Shown here one piece after another: positions 1 through 7,048 of a DNA stretch of 20,351 bases (position 1 is its first letter; each line of letters starts with the position of its first letter). A program made the position numbers and the translations under genes. The DNA is taken from contig NZ_CAMPGZ010000057.1 of NCBI RefSeq assembly GCF_946885725.1, positions 1 through 20,351 of the forward strand, given 5' to 3'. This DNA comes from an uncultured Nocardioides sp. Lineage in GTDB: Bacteria; Actinomycetota; Actinomycetes; Propionibacteriales; Nocardioidaceae. Under the pieces are notes generated by a model. That model made no database searches. It was not told the DNA's origin and worked only from the letters and a program-made list of their open reading frames with translations.

Positions 1-193
1 CGTCGCGGACCTCGGCCAGCTCGCCGGTGCACACCCGGCTGAACGCGAACGGGTAGAACATCACGACCACGGCCTTCTGCCCGCGGTACGACGACAGCCG
101 CAGCGGCTGACCGTGCTGGTCGCGCAGCTCGAAGTCCGGTGCCTCGTCCCCGACGCCGACCGAGCGGCCAGGCCGGGCGGCCGAGTCAGTCAC
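1..193 (-). CDS. ahpE: AhpE-type one-cysteine peroxiredoxin (C-terminal part beyond window)
   Basis: Thiol peroxidase that reduces peroxides and peroxynitrite in the cytoplasm. Only the first 64 codons are here; the gene runs off the left edge. Seen: GDEAPDFELRDQHGQP at residues 15-30, then a beta strand and the active-site loop PFAFSRVCTGEL, in which Cys55 is the peroxidatic cysteine of the PxxxSxxC motif. The loop closely resembles M. tuberculosis AhpE (PLAFTGICQGEL, from memory). The GTG start at 193 overlaps the end of the upstream acyl-CoA synthetase gene by 8 bp with no clear Shine-Dalgarno, so translational coupling is likely. The neighbouring DUF3052 and aceE genes match the mycobacterial ahpE neighbourhood. 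A resolving cysteine cannot be judged because the C-terminus is missing. Confidence 0.87.
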   Translation of the reverse strand, partial: MTDSAARPGRSVGVGDEAPDFELRDQHGQPLRLSSYRGQKAVVVMFYPFAFSRVCTGELAEVRD

Positions 194-1826
194 GGGCGGC
201 GAGCTCACGCTTGAGCACCTTCCCGGTGGCGTTGCGGGGCAGCTCGTCGACCACGACGATCTCGCGCGGCACCTTGTAACGGGCGAGGTTGTCCTTGACG
301 TGCGCCTTGAGGGTGTCCTCGTCGGCCGGGCCGGACAGCACGACGAAGGCGCGCAGCCGCTGGCCGAACTCCTCGTCGTCGACCCCGATCGCGGCGGCCT
401 CGACGACGGCGTCGTGGCGGGCGAGGCAGTCCTCGACCTCCTTGGGGAAGACGTTCTCGCCGCCGGAGACGATCATCTCGTCGTCGCGACCCTCGACGAA
501 CAGCCGGCCCTCCTCGTCGAACCGGCCGACGTCGCCGGTGGCCATCAGCCCGTCGATCGTGTCCTTGCTGCCCCCGCCGGTGTAACCCTCGAACAGCAGC
601 GTGTTGCCGACGAAGATCCGGCCGGACTCCCCGGGCGGGACCTCGTGGCCCTCCTCGTCGAAGATCTTCACCACCGTGGCCCACGGCGGCTTGCCGGCCG
701 TGCCGGGCGCAGCACGCAGGTCCTCGGGCGTCGCGACGGTGGCGTAGGCGACCTCGGTGGAGCCGTAGATGTTGTAGAGCGTGTCGCCGTACTGGTCCAT
801 CCACGTGGTGCCGAGGTCGCCCGGCAGCGCGGACCCGGACGCCGCGACCACCTTGACCCGCGATAGGTCGTGCTTGTCGAGCTCGTCCTGCGGCAGCTGC
901 AGGATCCGCTGGAGCATCACCGGGATCACCACCAGCGAGTCGCAGCGCTCCTCCTCGACCGTGGTCAGGCAGCCTGCGGGGTCGAACTTGCGGCGCAGCA
1001 CGATCGTCGAGCCGAGCAGCATCGCCAGCGCCCAGTGCGCCCAGCCCCAGGTGTGAAACAGCGGCGCCGCCACGTGGGTGCGCCAGCCGCGCCTCAGCGG
1101 CAGCCGGGACAGCAGGGCGACGGCCGAGTCGATGCCGGCCTCGGAACGGGGCGCGCCCTTCGGTGCGCCGGTGGTGCCGGAGGTGAGGATGATGATCCGG
1201 CTGGGCTTGGGCGGCGGCCGGTGGTCGGCCGGGCCGCCCTCGACGATCTGCTGCTCGAGGGTGGGTACGTCGCCGCGGTCGGCGTCGTCGTCGACCCAGG
1301 CGAGGACCCGGTCGACGCCCTCGGCCTTGGCGAGCAGCCCGGTGAACTCCTGGTCGTGCACGACGAGCGCCGGCGACTCCCGCTCGAGCACCTCGACGAG
1401 CTGCGGGCCCGCGAACGCGGTGTTGAGGTAGACGAGGTCGGCGCCGACCTTGGCGGCGGCGATGCTGGCGTCGACGAAGCCGCGGTGGTTGCGGCACATG
1501 ATCGCGACCGCGTCGCCGGCGCGCACGCCGTTGCGCTTCCACGTGTCCGCCAGCGCGTTGGAGCGCTCGTGCAGCTCGCGGAAGGTCAGCTCGCCGAGCT
1601 CGTCGACGAGGCCGACGCGCTCCGGTTCACGGATCGCCAGGGCGGTGAACCCGCCCGCGGGACCGGTGCCCCAGTCGACGAGGGCACGGGCCATCCGGGC
1701 CAGGACGGCCGGCGAGTAGGGCCGCACGATCCCAGTGCCGAGCAGCACCCGGAGCATCGTCGGGTACTTCACCACTCGCTGCACCACCCGCTGCACCACC
1801 TTTGGGACCTGCTGCACCGCCTGCAC
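186..1826 (-). CDS. FadD-type fatty-acyl-CoA synthetase (AMP-forming)
   Basis: Adenylate-forming ligase, 546 aa, expected to activate a fatty or other carboxylic acid with ATP and transfer it to CoA. Seen: P-loop-like LTSGTTGAPKG at 214-224, PLFHTWGW at 255-262, the A5 motif YGSTE at 354-358, ATGDVGRFDEEGRL at 429-442, and the C-terminal NATGKVLKREL, in which Lys536 is the usual catalytic lysine. Length and motifs are those of full-length FadD enzymes; the substrate cannot be read from sequence. The first 35 residues are an amphipathic, Val/Gln-rich segment with a repeated VQRV. The GTG start at 1826 is supported by AGGAAGG about 7 bases upstream. The gene lies 91 bp after the DUF3052 gene and overlaps ahpE, so the three are probably one transcript. 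In M. tuberculosis no fadD sits at this place, as far as I recall. Confidence 0.9.
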   Translation of the reverse strand: MQAVQQVPKVVQRVVQRVVKYPTMLRVLLGTGIVRPYSPAVLARMARALVDWGTGPAGGFTALAIREPERVGLVDELGELTFRELHERSNALADTWKRNGVRAGDAVAIMCRNHRGFVDASIAAAKVGADLVYLNTAFAGPQLVEVLERESPALVVHDQEFTGLLAKAEGVDRVLAWVDDDADRGDVPTLEQQIVEGGPADHRPPPKPSRIIILTSGTTGAPKGAPRSEAGIDSAVALLSRLPLRRGWRTHVAAPLFHTWGWAHWALAMLLGSTIVLRRKFDPAGCLTTVEEERCDSLVVIPVMLQRILQLPQDELDKHDLSRVKVVAASGSALPGDLGTTWMDQYGDTLYNIYGSTEVAYATVATPEDLRAAPGTAGKPPWATVVKIFDEEGHEVPPGESGRIFVGNTLLFEGYTGGGSKDTIDGLMATGDVGRFDEEGRLFVEGRDDEMIVSGGENVFPKEVEDCLARHDAVVEAAAIGVDDEEFGQRLRAFVVLSGPADEDTLKAHVKDNLARYKVPREIVVVDELPRNATGKVLKRELAARD

Positions 1827-1917
1827 GAGCCACCTTCCTGCCGAGGATCCCGGGACACGGGCTCAACGACGAACGTAGCCCCGGGTTACCGGAGGACGCC
1901 CGGCCGGGTTCGGCGGC

Positions 1918-2355
1918 TCAGCGGCTCTTGGGGGCGACCAGTCGGCTGGCGGTCCAGTCCTTGCTGACGCCGGCCGTCGTGGTGTTGGCCAGGCCGGCGA
2001 TCTCCGCGGCCTCGGCGATGTCGGCCGGGTCCACCGCTCCGGGCCGGCCCACCTTGGGGGTCAGCAGCCAGACGACTCCGCCGCCGACGAGGTCGGTGAG
2101 CGAGTCCATCAGGGCGTCGACGAGGTCGCCGTCGTCGTCGCGCCACCAGTAGATGACCGCCTCGACCACGTTGCCGTAGTCGCCGTCGACCATGTCGGCG
2201 TCGATCGTGTCCTCGATCGCAACGCGGAGCTCGTCGTCGACGTCCTCGTCCCAGCCGAGCTCCTGGACGACCATCCCCTTGGTCAGCCCGAGCCTTTGCC
2301 CGACGGTCGGCGTGGTCTGGGTGGCACCGTCCTGCCCACCCGGGGTCGCGCTCAC
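1918..2355 (-). CDS. DUF3052 family protein (Rv2239c-like)
   Basis: Small acidic cytoplasmic protein of 145 aa with no known biochemical role. The sequence fits the actinobacterial DUF3052 family: a variable N-terminus, QRLGLTKGMVVQELGWDEDVD near 20-40, an acidic stretch before WWRDDDGDLVDALMDSL near 90-106, and a core VVWLLTPKVGRPGAVDPADI near 114-133. No signal peptide, membrane helix or cysteines are visible. The GTG start at 2355 has AGGAGA 7-8 bases upstream. It is transcribed divergently from aceE across a shared 352-bp region, and the same pairing occurs in M. tuberculosis (Rv2239c near Rv2241, from memory), hinting at a tie to pyruvate dehydrogenase or its regulation. That link is inference from context only. 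Confidence 0.85.
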   Translation of the reverse strand: MSATPGGQDGATQTTPTVGQRLGLTKGMVVQELGWDEDVDDELRVAIEDTIDADMVDGDYGNVVEAVIYWWRDDDGDLVDALMDSLTDLVGGGVVWLLTPKVGRPGAVDPADIAEAAEIAGLANTTTAGVSKDWTASRLVAPKSR

Positions 2356-2707
2356 GTGTGTTTCTCCTGTTCCGCGCTGCTGATCTGCTGCTGGTCTGGT
2401 CGTGCTGCGCGTAGTCCACCCGAGTTCGACCCCGGACGCAAGCGTCCGTCAGCGTGCGCGACCTGCGTGTCACGTTACCCAGCGAACATCTCGCGTCATG
2501 CCTGCCCCCGCCGGGCCATCGGTGCTGGTCACTGCGGGCTACTGGGCGGTAGATACCGCGCTCCGGAGCGGCGTGACACGATTGCATGAGGAGCGCCCGG
2601 CGAACCCGGACCTCCGGCTGACACCGCTGACATCGATCGACGTACCCAAAGATTCGAGACAGGGCCCGACACCGAGCCCGACCACGAGCGCGAGAGCAGA
2701 GGAACCC
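2356..2707. promoter_or_regulatory. Divergent intergenic region DUF3052 / aceE
   Basis: This 352-bp stretch without a convincing gene must hold the promoters of both flanking divergent genes. It contains two palindromes, 2433-2448 and 2559-2570 (CGCTCCGGAGCG). I see no clear -35/-10 pair on either strand. The aceE reading frame stays open upstream to 2402, but that part encodes low-complexity sequence that does not resemble AceE. Confidence 0.5.
2433..2448. promoter_or_regulatory. 16-bp palindrome, candidate operator
   Basis: CGGACGC-AA-GCGTCCG has perfect 7-bp arms around a 2-bp centre, too short a loop for a stable RNA hairpin and so more like a protein-binding site. It lies 78 bp upstream of the DUF3052 start and 260 bp upstream of the aceE start. 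The binding protein is unknown. Confidence 0.4.
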
Positions 2708-5506
2708 ATGGCTTCAGGCTCTGACCAGTCCACCGGCCAGGCCGGCACCCACCGCCCCTCCGTCATCCACGAGGGCCTGCCGACGCAGCTGCCCGACATC
2801 GACCCGGACGAGACGCTCGAGTGGCTGGAGTCGTTCGACGCGATGGTCAGCGACCGCGGCCGCGACCGGGCGCGCTACGTGATGCTGCGCCTGCTCGAGC
2901 GGGCCCGCGAGAAGCAGGTCGGCGTCCCCGCGCTGCGGTCCACCGACTACATCAACACGATCCCGCCGGAGCGCGAGCCGTGGTTCCCCGGCGACGAGGA
3001 CGTCGAGCGCCGGATCCGCGCGTTCATCCGCTGGAACGCCGCGGTGATGGTGTCCGCGGCCAACCGCAAGGGCCTCGAGGTCGGCGGCCACATCGCGACG
3101 TACCAGTCGGCGGCGTCGCTGTACGAGGTCGGCTTCAACCACTTCTTCCGCGGCAAGGACCACCCGGGCGGCGGGGACCAGATCTACATCCAGGGCCACG
3201 GCTCCCCCGGCATCTACGCCCGTGCGTTCCTCGAGGGCCGGCTCACCGAGCAGCAGCTGGCGCACTTCCGCCAGGAGGTGCAGCACGGCGTCGGGCAGGG
3301 CCTCCCGTCGTACCCGCACCCGCGGCTGATGCCGGACTTCTGGGAGTTCCCGACGGTCTCGATGGGTCTGACCGGGATCAACTCGATCTACCAGGCGCGG
3401 TTCAACCGCTACCTGCACAACCGCGGCATCAAGGACACCAGCCAGCAGCGCGTGTGGGCGTTCCTCGGCGACGGCGAGATGGCCGAGCCCGAGTCGCTGG
3501 GCGCGATCGGCGTCGCGGCGCGCGAGGAGCTCGACAACCTGACCTGGGTCATCAACTGCAACCTCCAGCAGCTCGACGGCCCGGTGCGCGGCAACGGCAA
3601 GATCATCCAGGAGCTGGAGTCCACGTTCCGTGGCGCCGGCTGGAACGTCATCAAGGTCGTCTGGGGCCGCGAGTGGGACGCCCTGCTCGCCAGCGACGTC
3701 GACGGCGTGCTCGTCAACCGGATGAACACCACGCCCGACGGCCAGTTCCAGACCTACTCGGTCGAGGACGGCGCCTACATCCGTGAGCACTTCTTCGGCG
3801 CCGACCCGCGGCTGCGCAAGATGGTCGAGCACATGACCGACACGCAGATCGAGAAGCTGCCGCGTGGCGGTCACGACTACCGCAAGGTGTACGCCGCGTT
3901 CGACGCCGCCACCAAGCACAGCGGCCAGCCGACGGTGATCCTGGCGAAGACCATCAAGGGGTGGACGATCGACGCCCTCGAGGGTCGCAACGCCACCCAC
4001 CAGATGAAGAAGCTGACCAAGGACGACCTCAAGAAGTTCCGCGACCGGCTCTACCTGCCGATCAGCGACAAGGACATCGACGAGAGCGAGATCGCGCCGT
4101 TCTTCCACCCGGGCGAGAACGCCCCGGAGATCGAGTACATGCTCGAGCGGCGCCGGCAGCTCGGCGGCTCGCTGCCCAAGCGGGTGAACCGCTCGAAGCT
4201 GCTCAAGCTCCCGGGCGACGAGGTCTACAAGGAGCTCAAGCAGGGCTCGGGCAAGCAGTCGGTCGCCACGACGATGGCACTGGTGCGGCTGCTGCGCGAC
4301 CTGATGAAGGACAAGGAGATCGGCCCGCGCATCGTGCCGATCGCGCCTGACGAGTTCCGCACGTTCGGCATGGACTCGATGTTCCCGACGGCGAAGATCT
4401 ACCAGCCGGCCGGGCAGACCTACGAGTCCGTGGACCGCAAGCTGCTCCTCACCTACAAGGAGTCGGCGCAGGGCCAGCTGCTCCACGAGGGCATCTCCGA
4501 GGCCGGCGCGATGGGCTCGACGACGGCCGCCGGCTCGGCGTACTCCACGCACGGCGAGCACATGATCCCGTTCTACATCTTCTACTCCATGTTCGGGTTC
4601 CAGCGGACCGGCGACTCGATCTGGGCGATGGCCGACCAGCTCGCGCGCGGCTTCCTCATCGGTGCCACCGCGGGCCGCACCACGCTGACCGGTGAGGGCC
4701 TGCAGCACGCCGACGGCCACTCCCCGCTGCTCGCCGCGACCAACCCGGCCGTCGTGCACTACGACCCGGCGATGGCCTACGAGGTCGCGCACATCGTGCA
4801 GGACGGCCTTCGCCGGATGTACGGCGCGACGGACGCCCACCCGAAGGGCGAGGACGTCATCTACTACCTGACCGTCTACAACGAGCCGATCTCGCAGCCG
4901 AAGGAGCCGGACAACCTCGACGTCGAGGGTCTGCTCAAGGGCATCTACCACGTCGCGACGCCGCCGGAGCTGCCCAACGGCGGCGACGGTGCCCCGCGCG
5001 TGCAGCTGCTCGCCTCGGGCGTCGGCTTCCCGTGGATCACCGAGGCGGCGCGGCTGCTCGCCGAGGAGTGGGGCGTCGCGGCCGACACCTGGTCGGTCAC
5101 GTCGTGGAACGAGCTCGCGCGCGACGCCGTCGACGCCGAGAAGTGGAACCTCAACCACCCCGGCGAGTCCCCGCGTACGCCGTACGTCACCCACAAGCTG
5201 AAGGAGGCGGAGGGCCCCATCGTCGCGGTCAGCGACTACATGCGCGCCGTCCCGAACCAGATCGCCAAGTGGGTGCCGAGCGACTACCACACGCTGGGCA
5301 CCGACGGTTTCGGCTTCGCCGACACCCGCCCGGCCGCGCGGCGCTTCTTCCAGGTCGACGCCCAGTCGGTCGTCGTCCAGGCCCTCGCCGCCCTCGCCGC
5401 CCGAGGTGAGGTCAAGCCGGAGGTCGTCCAGGAGGCGTTCGACAAGTACCGCATCGACGACCCCACCGCGGTCGCCGGCGTGAAGCAGGAGGGCGGCGAC
5501 GCCTGA
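2708..5506 (+). CDS. aceE: Pyruvate dehydrogenase E1 component, homodimeric type
   Basis: Thiamine-diphosphate-dependent E1 of the pyruvate dehydrogenase complex, which decarboxylates pyruvate and passes the acetyl group to the E2 lipoyl domain to give acetyl-CoA. At 932 aa it is close to E. coli (887) and mycobacterial (about 901) AceE. Seen: the ThDP/Mg motif [12 protein letters not shown] from 254 to [16 protein letters not shown] at 283-298, [12 protein letters not shown] near 592-603 with the conserved Glu of the pyrimidine-binding domain, and [11 protein letters not shown] near 662. The frame extends upstream to 2402, but ATG 2708 is preferred: AGAGGAA lies 4-11 bases before it and the product then begins near the family's usual N-terminus. 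E2 and E3 are not in the window. A strong terminator follows within 30 bp, so aceE is probably monocistronic. It supplies substrate for the fatty-acid block downstream. Confidence 0.97.
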   Translation: MASGSDQSTGQAGTHRPSVIHEGLPTQLPDIDPDETLEWLESFDAMVSDRGRDRARYVMLRLLERAREKQVGVPALRSTDYINTIPPEREPWFPGDEDVERRIRAFIRWNAAVMVSAANRKGLEVGGHIATYQSAASLYEVGFNHFFRGKDHPGGGDQIYIQGHGSPGIYARAFLEGRLTEQQLAHFRQEVQHGVGQGLPSYPHPRLMPDFWEFPTVSMGLTGINSIYQARFNRYLHNRGIKDTSQQRVWAFLGDGEMAEPESLGAIGVAAREELDNLTWVINCNLQQLDGPVRGNGKIIQELESTFRGAGWNVIKVVWGREWDALLASDVDGVLVNRMNTTPDGQFQTYSVEDGAYIREHFFGADPRLRKMVEHMTDTQIEKLPRGGHDYRKVYAAFDAATKHSGQPTVILAKTIKGWTIDALEGRNATHQMKKLTKDDLKKFRDRLYLPISDKDIDESEIAPFFHPGENAPEIEYMLERRRQLGGSLPKRVNRSKLLKLPGDEVYKELKQGSGKQSVATTMALVRLLRDLMKDKEIGPRIVPIAPDEFRTFGMDSMFPTAKIYQPAGQTYESVDRKLLLTYKESAQGQLLHEGISEAGAMGSTTAAGSAYSTHGEHMIPFYIFYSMFGFQRTGDSIWAMADQLARGFLIGATAGRTTLTGEGLQHADGHSPLLAATNPAVVHYDPAMAYEVAHIVQDGLRRMYGATDAHPKGEDVIYYLTVYNEPISQPKEPDNLDVEGLLKGIYHVATPPELPNGGDGAPRVQLLASGVGFPWITEAARLLAEEWGVAADTWSVTSWNELARDAVDAEKWNLNHPGESPRTPYVTHKLKEAEGPIVAVSDYMRAVPNQIAKWVPSDYHTLGTDGFGFADTRPAARRFFQVDAQSVVVQALAALAARGEVKPEVVQEAFDKYRIDDPTAVAGVKQEGGDA

Positions 5507-5533
5507 CGCGTCACCCGGCGATCACGCCATCGG

Positions 5534-5567
5534 AAGGCCCCGGCAGCCCTGGCTCGCCGGGGCCTTT
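5534..5567 (+). terminator. Rho-independent-like terminator of aceE
   Basis: AAGGCCCCGGC pairs perfectly with GCCGGGGCCTT (11 bp, 11-nt loop), followed by TTC and preceded by AA, 27 bp after the aceE stop codon. The A/T flanks are short, as is usual in high-GC actinobacteria. It could also stop transcription arriving from the opposite strand. Confidence 0.8.
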
Positions 5568-5587
5568 CGCGTGCGGCGAGTCGTGAA

Positions 5588-5647
5588 CCCCGATTCGTCC
5601 GCATCGGCTCCGCCTCGACCGGACGCAGTACCGCGGACGAATCGGGG
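5588..5647. repeat. 60-bp element with perfect 15-bp inverted repeats
   Basis: CCCCGATTCGTCCGC at 5588-5602 is exactly the reverse complement of 5633-5647, separated by 30 bp that contain a smaller inverted repeat (TCCG/CGGA, 5609-5612 and 5620-5623). It has no T-tract and follows the aceE terminator. It could be a repetitive extragenic palindrome, a small miniature element or a second processing hairpin. No transposase gene is nearby. Confidence 0.65.
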
Positions 5648-5758
5648 GCGTCAGCTGTAACGCGGGGTTGCCACCGCCAACGGACGCTCACCAGGGGAAA
5701 TGCCGTGCGCTAAGCGTCCATATCGCGTGGGAAGGAGCCGGTCGACTCCATGTCGGTG

Positions 5759-5930
5759 GCCGGCTCGGCGCCTCTCAGCCGGAGGTAGGAGCCGGCTCGG
5801 CGCCTCTCAGCCGGAGGGAGGAGCCGGGTCGGCGATCGTCAGCAGGAGGGAAGAGCCGGGTCGGCCTCGTGGCACGGGCAAGACGAGCCGAGTCGGCTGC
5901 GCGGTGAGGGCAACACCGCCGACTCGGCGG
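5759..5930. repeat. Tandem repeat, 32-bp period, about 5.4 imperfect copies
   Basis: Copies begin at 5759, 5791, 5823, 5855 and 5887, exactly 32 bp apart, with a shifted partial copy at 5918 and a degenerate partial copy at 5737. The first two copies are nearly identical (GCCGGCTCGGCGCCTCTCAG plus about 12 more bases); later copies diverge but keep the GCCGRSTCGGC core. The core contains or resembles the palindrome GAGCCGGCTC, so each copy can form a small hairpin. The last partial copy forms CCGCCG-ACT-CGGCGG just past the hydrolase stop. Confidence 0.8.
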
Positions 5931-5936
5931 GCGGCG

Positions 5937-6890
5937 TCAGGCGATGTGCTCGGCACCCATCCCGCGGACCTCTTCGGGGAGGGGGGTCTGCTTGCCGGCC
6001 TTGAGGAGGGCGCGCCAGCGGCCGCGGTGGTACGTCGCCGGCTGGGTGGTGCGGGCGAAGTCGGTCACGATCTTCACGAACCGCTGCGGGTGGTCCTTGT
6101 GCGGGAAGTGGCCGGCGTTGTGGATGACCTCGACGACGGCGCCGGGGGCCATCTCGGCGGCGAGGCGGGCGTGCTTGACCGGGATGACCCGGTCCTTGTC
6201 GCCCCAGATGACGCAGATCGGCATCGCGGCGGTGAGGTAGGCGCGGTCGGCCATGGTGACCACCTGGCCGCGCCAGTCGACGACGGCGCTGACGACCTGG
6301 CGGATCGCGGAGCGGGCCTTCGGGTCCTTGAACGAGTCGACGATCGTGGCGACCTCGTCGAGGTCCCGGACGGCGTGGATGCCGCTGGAGGCGAGCGTGC
6401 GCAGCCAGGTCGTGGTCAGGTGGCGGACGCCGGGGAGGGTCACCAGGCCCATCGCGGTGTGGAACCCGGGCAGCGTGATCGCCCGGATCGCCGGGGTCAC
6501 GTCCGGACCCATGCCGCCGGGCGCCACCAGGATCAGCCGCTCGGTCCGCTCCGGGAACTGGTAGGCGAACTGCATCGCCACGCCGCCGCCGAGACTGTGC
6601 CCGACGACCGTCACCCGGTCGATGCCGAGCACTGTCAGCAGGTCCCGCATGCCGTTGGCGTAGCCGCCGACGCTGTAGTCACCGCGCGGCTTGTCGCTCA
6701 GCCCGTGCCCGAGCATGTCGGGGGCGATGACGGTGAACCGCCGGGCGAGCGTCTTGATCACCGGCAGCCACGTGGTGTGGTCGCAGCCCAGGCCGTGCAG
6801 CAGGAGCAGGGCGGGACCCTTGCCCTCCTTCACGAACGCGCGACGGTGCCCGTGGATGGTGAGGTACTGGACCTCGGGCGCCTTGACCAT
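5937..6890 (-). CDS. Alpha/beta hydrolase (Rv2715-like)
   Basis: Serine hydrolase of 317 aa with no signal peptide, so probably cytoplasmic; the substrate is unknown. Seen: oxyanion motif LLLLHGLGCDHTTW near 28-41, nucleophile elbow VVGHSLGGG with Ser99, acid in WGDKDRVIP (Asp233), and His261 in NAGHFPHKDHP. The segments DMLGHGLSDKPRGDYSVGGY and MQFAYQFPERTERLILVAPGG recall M. tuberculosis Rv2715, a predicted lipid-type hydrolase (from memory). ATG 6890 is chosen because AAGGAG lies 9 bases upstream and the frame's further 31 codons look non-coding. The gene is convergent with aceE and divergent from fasR. A palindrome lies in its probable promoter. It is an insertion relative to the mycobacterial aceE-fasR order. 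Confidence 0.85.
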   Translation of the reverse strand: MVKAPEVQYLTIHGHRRAFVKEGKGPALLLLHGLGCDHTTWLPVIKTLARRFTVIAPDMLGHGLSDKPRGDYSVGGYANGMRDLLTVLGIDRVTVVGHSLGGGVAMQFAYQFPERTERLILVAPGGMGPDVTPAIRAITLPGFHTAMGLVTLPGVRHLTTTWLRTLASSGIHAVRDLDEVATIVDSFKDPKARSAIRQVVSAVVDWRGQVVTMADRAYLTAAMPICVIWGDKDRVIPVKHARLAAEMAPGAVVEVIHNAGHFPHKDHPQRFVKIVTDFARTTQPATYHRGRWRALLKAGKQTPLPEEVRGMGAEHIA

Positions 6891-6921
6891 GCCGGGGGCT
6901 CCTTGCACGTGGGCTGAGGTG

Positions 6922-6950
6922 AATGTAGCGAGAACGCGTTCTGGATGTGT
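6922..6950 (-). promoter_or_regulatory. Candidate promoter of the hydrolase gene
   Basis: Read on the minus strand, ACACAT (6950-6945) and TACATT (6927-6922) are separated by 17 bp. The -10 fits TANNNT well; the -35 is weak. The start codon lies about 31 bp downstream of the -10. Confidence 0.35.
6931..6942. promoter_or_regulatory. 12-bp palindromic operator candidate
   Basis: AGAACGCGTTCT is a perfect palindrome located inside the 17-bp spacer of the candidate hydrolase promoter, a typical repressor position. Its AAC-NN-GTT core is shared with the TetR-family KstR lipid/sterol operator (TnnAACnnGTTnnA, from memory), but the outer T and A are not matched. It is about 110 bp upstream of fasR. 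Confidence 0.5.
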
Positions 6951-7036
6951 GCCCCGTTTGCACTTCGTTACACGCAAACCCACGCAACCACACCGGAGCC
7001 GCCACTCCGCGGCAGGGGGTACGGCGTGTCCAGGAC

Positions 7037-7042
7037 TAGGCT
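7037..7042 (+). promoter_or_regulatory. Candidate -10 of a leaderless fasR transcript
   Basis: TAGGCT matches TANNNT and ends 6 bp before the ATG at 7049, the spacing that puts the transcription start at the start codon. No Shine-Dalgarno precedes the ATG, which supports leaderless translation. No good -35 is visible. Confidence 0.35.
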
Positions 7043-7048
7043 CGCGAC

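Larger units (their letters stand above)
5507..5936. other. 430-bp region without a gene: terminator, inverted repeat, tandem repeats
   Basis: Between aceE and the convergent hydrolase gene lie the aceE terminator (5534-5567), a long inverted repeat (5588-5647), a pair of 7-bp inverted arms GGACGCT/AGCGTCC at 5682-5688 and 5713-5719, and a tandem array (5759-5930). Short open frames over the array are unlikely to be genes: the repeat period of 32 is not a multiple of three, so each copy would be translated differently. Confidence 0.7.

Noticed and set aside
2402..2707. 102-codon upstream extension of aceE
   Set aside because: No ribosome binding site, no similarity to AceE, and a good site directly precedes ATG 2708.
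2714..5290. Long open frame (858 codons) antisense to aceE
   Set aside because: Composition is Arg/Val/Asp/Leu-rich shadow coding produced by high GC at third positions of aceE; no domain, while aceE itself is unmistakable.
5588..5647. Insertion sequence ends
   Set aside because: Only 30 bp between the arms, no transposase and no visible target duplication; kept as a repeat of unknown origin.
5759..5930. CRISPR array
   Set aside because: Units abut directly, with no unique spacers, and diverge along the array; no cas genes.
5700..6917. Plus-strand open frame across the tandem array and opposite the hydrolase
   Set aside because: The 32-bp period breaks the frame from copy to copy, and the rest is the shadow of the hydrolase gene with its catalytic motifs on the other strand.
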